Positions 61,809 to 64,000 of a stretch of DNA of 64,000 nt are shown here, piece by piece. This DNA is from Rahnella rivi (GTDB lineage: Bacteria > Pseudomonadota > Gammaproteobacteria > Enterobacterales > Enterobacteriaceae). Each line of letters starts with the position of its first letter. Positions within the stretch are counted from its first letter, which is position 1. The position numbers were made by a program, and so were the translations under genes. The stretch spans positions 1-64,000 of the forward strand of contig NZ_JAFMOX010000066.1 in NCBI RefSeq assembly GCF_019049655.1. The letters run 5' to 3'. The notes beneath the pieces are model-generated. The model searched no databases. It was not told the DNA's origin and saw only the letters and a list, made by a program, of their open reading frames with translations.

Positions 61809-61985
61809 ACATCGGGTGATCCCCTTATAGCAGCTCTGCATGCATTGAGTGCATGATTTCGCATGGTGATCACCCTGCTCTTTTCTCCCCGCCACACCAG
61901 TGCCGGCGTGGATCACACTGGATCACGCAAGTGCATCAAAAGCGACCTATAAAGCGGGCAGGCGTGGCGGGGATAGCATTGCGCG
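61809..61985 (+). repeat. Third copy of P2-like cos region (cos3)
   Basis: cos core GGCGTGGCGGGGATAGCAT at 61961-61979, identical to cos2. After GCATTGCGCGC the sequence diverges at once into the PARIS-like locus. Confidence 0.8.
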
Positions 61986-62010
61986 CATGAGAAGTTAAAG
62001 AATTAAATAC

Positions 62011-62035
62011 TGAGGGAAGATCCAAACTTCCCTCA
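62011..62035 (-). terminator. Terminator of the PARIS-like operon
   Basis: TGAGGGAAG / CTTCCCTCA, a 9-bp stem with a 7-nt loop; read on the minus strand it is followed by GTATTTAATTCTTT. It lies 13 nt after the DUF4435 gene. Confidence 0.7.
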
Positions 62036-62047
62036 AATAAATCACTA

Positions 62048-62941
62048 CTATAGTGTCAACTTACATCCAGTTGAGTTTTCCCACGCACTGATAAGATTAA
62101 ATAAATTGCTATTTCGGAAATAGGTATTTTCATATGCTAAAAACATCATATCTTCTACACAATCCGCATCGACTAAAGCTTTATTTTGGCTTTTTAGTCC
62201 TTTCTTGCATAGTATAAACAATACTTCTGCAATATCGTGCCCATTGACCATCTCTCGGACATCATGATTTTCACCTATTATCAAATCTAAGCACCGAGAT
62301 ATTTCAGGCTTCGAAGCAGGTTCCACACCTCTATTTTTGGAATACTCCCAGACTGTATTAATTAAACATTCATGCCCTAAATATTTAATAGTCTTTTCAC
62401 ATACAAACTTCCAAATTTTGAGTTTCCTTCCTTCTTTTTCTTTAGGTTTAAAAGACAAACCCAGTCCAAATCTTTTATTTGCAAGTCTTAAGCAGGCTAA
62501 AGGATATGATAGTTCATACGCCAAACTTACAATATCACCATAACTACCCTCAAAATTCTTTATTTTTTCATCATTAGTAATAGTCCCCAAGAATCGCATC
62601 ACTGCAGGACTGTTAGTCACCATACCTTCAGCATCATGATAGTCGGTCGGGAAAATAGGAAGATTATAAGTAACAGAGTATTTTGGGTTATTAGGTATTC
62701 TCAAAAAATCCGCATCCCTTATACCTATTGCCCGTTCAAATCCCCATCCTGTCAAGATCTCGTACACCGACCTCATATTGTACTTACCGTGCATTACCTT
62801 TAACCGTGAAATATTTCCATCAAAAAAAGGTCTGAATATTTTAATATCTTGCTCCCCTTCAACAAGAACATAATACCCCTCATACCTTTCATCCATCATT
62901 ATAGCATTAGCTATCCTCTCTGGCTTAATATCCCGTTCCAC
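62048..62941 (-). CDS. ariB: DUF4435 TOPRIM protein, AriB-like
   Basis: Second gene of a PARIS-like defence pair, 297 residues from a GTG start. TOPRIM residues are Glu28 and Glu30 in VLVEGEQD and Asp76/Asp78 in GIRDADF, as in DUF4435. In the characterised PARIS system AriB is released by AriA when a phage anti-restriction protein is sensed, and cuts host tRNA. The GTG overlaps the TAG of the ATPase gene (TAGTG) with GAGGAG ideally placed; a TTG 12 codons earlier is less likely. Identification rests on domain pair, order and coupling. Confidence 0.72.
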   Translation of the reverse strand: MERDIKPERIANAIMMDERYEGYYVLVEGEQDIKIFRPFFDGNISRLKVMHGKYNMRSVYEILTGWGFERAIGIRDADFLRIPNNPKYSVTYNLPIFPTDYHDAEGMVTNSPAVMRFLGTITNDEKIKNFEGSYGDIVSLAYELSYPLACLRLANKRFGLGLSFKPKEKEGRKLKIWKFVCEKTIKYLGHECLINTVWEYSKNRGVEPASKPEISRCLDLIIGENHDVREMVNGHDIAEVLFILCKKGLKSQNKALVDADCVEDMMFLAYENTYFRNSNLFNLISAWENSTGCKLTL

Positions 62942-64000
62942 TATTCTACTCCTCGTAATTTTACACGAAGACCCCAATTATCATTTATAATATCGGGTGA
63001 GTGAGTAGCAATAATTATCGTAACGTTATTAATTGATGTAACATCTTTCAAATCAGCAATGAATTCATTTTGCCAGGAAATGTGCAGAGAAAGTTCTGGC
63101 TCGTCGATAAGAATCATATCTCCCTGCTGAGAATTGAATATTAACTTATAAAATAAGATTAATTCATTTTGCTCACCGGAAGAAAGTTTTGAGGCAGGCA
63201 TCAACTCAAATTCATCTTTTTTATTTTTCTTAACCGTTGATCTAAATACTAGACCACTACCCCTACTTATTTGCAACTCCTTATGCTTAAAACGTTTATT
63301 TATAATATCCTGAAATAGCTTTAACTTTATTGATAATGCATCAAATGGTTTGAGCTTTTCATGACTGTCATCAATATAAAGTTTCAAAAGATTGATTAAA
63401 TCAGTCTGTGTTTCATCAATTTGCAGTATATCTGAATCTTGTGTATCTACACCCAAGCCTACGGATGAAAGCATTTTCCTTCTGTTATCTAGTGTCTTGA
63501 GTGCATCATTCAATTCTTCAAACGTATCAATCGTACCTTGTCTTAATTTATTAATTAATCTGTTCGGGTAGGAACTATCTAGCCCGGAAGTAATATCAGA
63601 TGAGGCTTTCACTGCATCGGTAATCATCTTAAGAAGTTCAGCGGAACATTTCTGAACACTATTCACATAAGAGTTACCTCCAGTATCATTAGCAGTTATT
63701 ATACGCTGAGTTTCAATTAATTTAACATTAACCTTATCTAGCGTTTCCATAAACCACTTTGGCCTGCTATTAGTATCCACCTCATCAAACTGAGAGTGAA
63801 AATATATATTCCTCCGATACTTCATTTCCAGGCGCTTTAAATTTATATACTCATACTCTTCTTTAATAGATTTAAAGTCTTTATCATTATCACTATCTAA
63901 ATATTGCATTAATTCTAAATCGCGAAAATATTTCCTCTCCAAATCTTCATTTGCTTTTTTCTCTACATTTTTTTCAATTTTTATTTTGGCTGGTTTAAGT
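62941..64000 (-). CDS. ariA: AAA (ABC-type) ATPase, AriA-like, 5' end outside window
   Basis: C-terminal part (about 353 codons visible) of an SMC/ABC-like AAA ATPase. The reading frame is still open at the window edge, so the Walker A region lies beyond it. Visible are a long helical insertion, the signature LSSGEQNELILFY, Walker B MILIDEPELSLHISW and the H-loop IIATHSPDII near the end. This arrangement, followed at once by a DUF4435 gene, is that of PARIS AriA. Other OLD-like two-gene systems are the alternative. Confidence 0.72.
   Translation of the reverse strand, partial: LKPAKIKIEKNVEKKANEDLERKYFRDLELMQYLDSDNDKDFKSIKEEYEYINLKRLEMKYRRNIYFHSQFDEVDTNSRPKWFMETLDKVNVKLIETQRIITANDTGGNSYVNSVQKCSAELLKMITDAVKASSDITSGLDSSYPNRLINKLRQGTIDTFEELNDALKTLDNRRKMLSSVGLGVDTQDSDILQIDETQTDLINLLKLYIDDSHEKLKPFDALSIKLKLFQDIINKRFKHKELQISRGSGLVFRSTVKKNKKDEFELMPASKLSSGEQNELILFYKLIFNSQQGDMILIDEPELSLHISWQNEFIADLKDVTSINNVTIIIATHSPDIINDNWGLRVKLRGVE

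Larger units (their letters stand above)
61075..61987 (+). repeat. Right copy of 0.9-kb direct repeat
   Basis: Partner of 48361-49273, same orientation. It spans the end of gene A, the LexA box, the small SOS gene and cos3. Recombination between the copies would excise or delete about 12.7 kb. Confidence 0.9.

Noticed and set aside
1..64000. CRISPR arrays, rRNA, tRNA genes and insertion sequences
   Set aside because: No regularly spaced repeats, no tRNA cloverleaf-like segment and no transposase-like frame were seen while reading; a dedicated search was not possible.

Overview
The window looks like chromosome of an enterobacterium of the Yersiniaceae type (Rahnella, Ewingella or Rouxiella would fit). 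Housekeeping proteins are close to, but distinct from, their Escherichia coli counterparts, the coding GC looks like about 52%, and the order thrS-infC-rpmI-rplT-pheM-pheST-ihfA and kdgR-yebQ-htpX-prc-proQ-msrC-letAB-rsmF-yebV is enterobacterial. The species call is inference.

Bases 1-7228 hold the translation operon, read on the minus strand, with the phenylalanine-rich leader peptide and attenuator of pheST and an AUU start on infC. Bases 7519-18512 hold marC, emtA, yniA, yniB, hxpB, the pectin/ketodeoxyuronate genes kduI and kduD behind a KdgR-type operator, ydjM behind a LexA box, the cystine transporter tcyP, the regulator kdgR and the efflux gene yebQ. Bases 18576-28828 hold envelope quality control and lipid transport (htpX, prc, proQ, msrC, letA, letB) and rsmF. 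Bases 29189-41693 hold a PAS-GGDEF diguanylate cyclase, yebV, a C39-like protease, an ASCH protein, two giant coupled secreted WG-repeat proteins, a DUF1883-like protein, an M20 amidohydrolase, an extensin-family protein, a possible small RNA and a small DUF7661-like protein.

From about 41.8 kb to the window end the DNA is a nested array of decayed P2/186-like prophage pieces. Three copies of a P2-type cos site (19-nt cores at 41950, 49247 and 61961) lie in the same orientation. Within about 10 nt after each cos the sequence becomes different and holds a different accessory gene: a methyl-accepting chemotaxis protein with a sigma-28-like promoter, an AlbA_2/Schlafen-type ATPase, and a PARIS-like AAA ATPase plus DUF4435 pair running off the window. 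The first two are followed by an inverted, broken portal gene Q and scraps of late genes. The unit between the second and third cos (12.7 kb) keeps a complete 186-like control and replication module: CI repressor with a doubled HTH, operator repeats, Cox-like and CII proteins, a Fil-like protein, small early genes, gpA replication initiator with its probable origin, and a LexA-controlled small gene. It has lost capsid and most tail genes and all but the tail end of an integrase. A 0.9-kb direct repeat that begins at the probable gpA nick site and ends at cos flanks this unit.

Other accessory loci in the array are a DUF6896-HEPN fusion protein, a DUF3892 gene, and a membrane protein next to a BRCT-domain protein beside the repressor. 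My reading is that the replication gene A - cos - portal gene Q slot has served repeatedly as an entry point for defence or signalling cargo.
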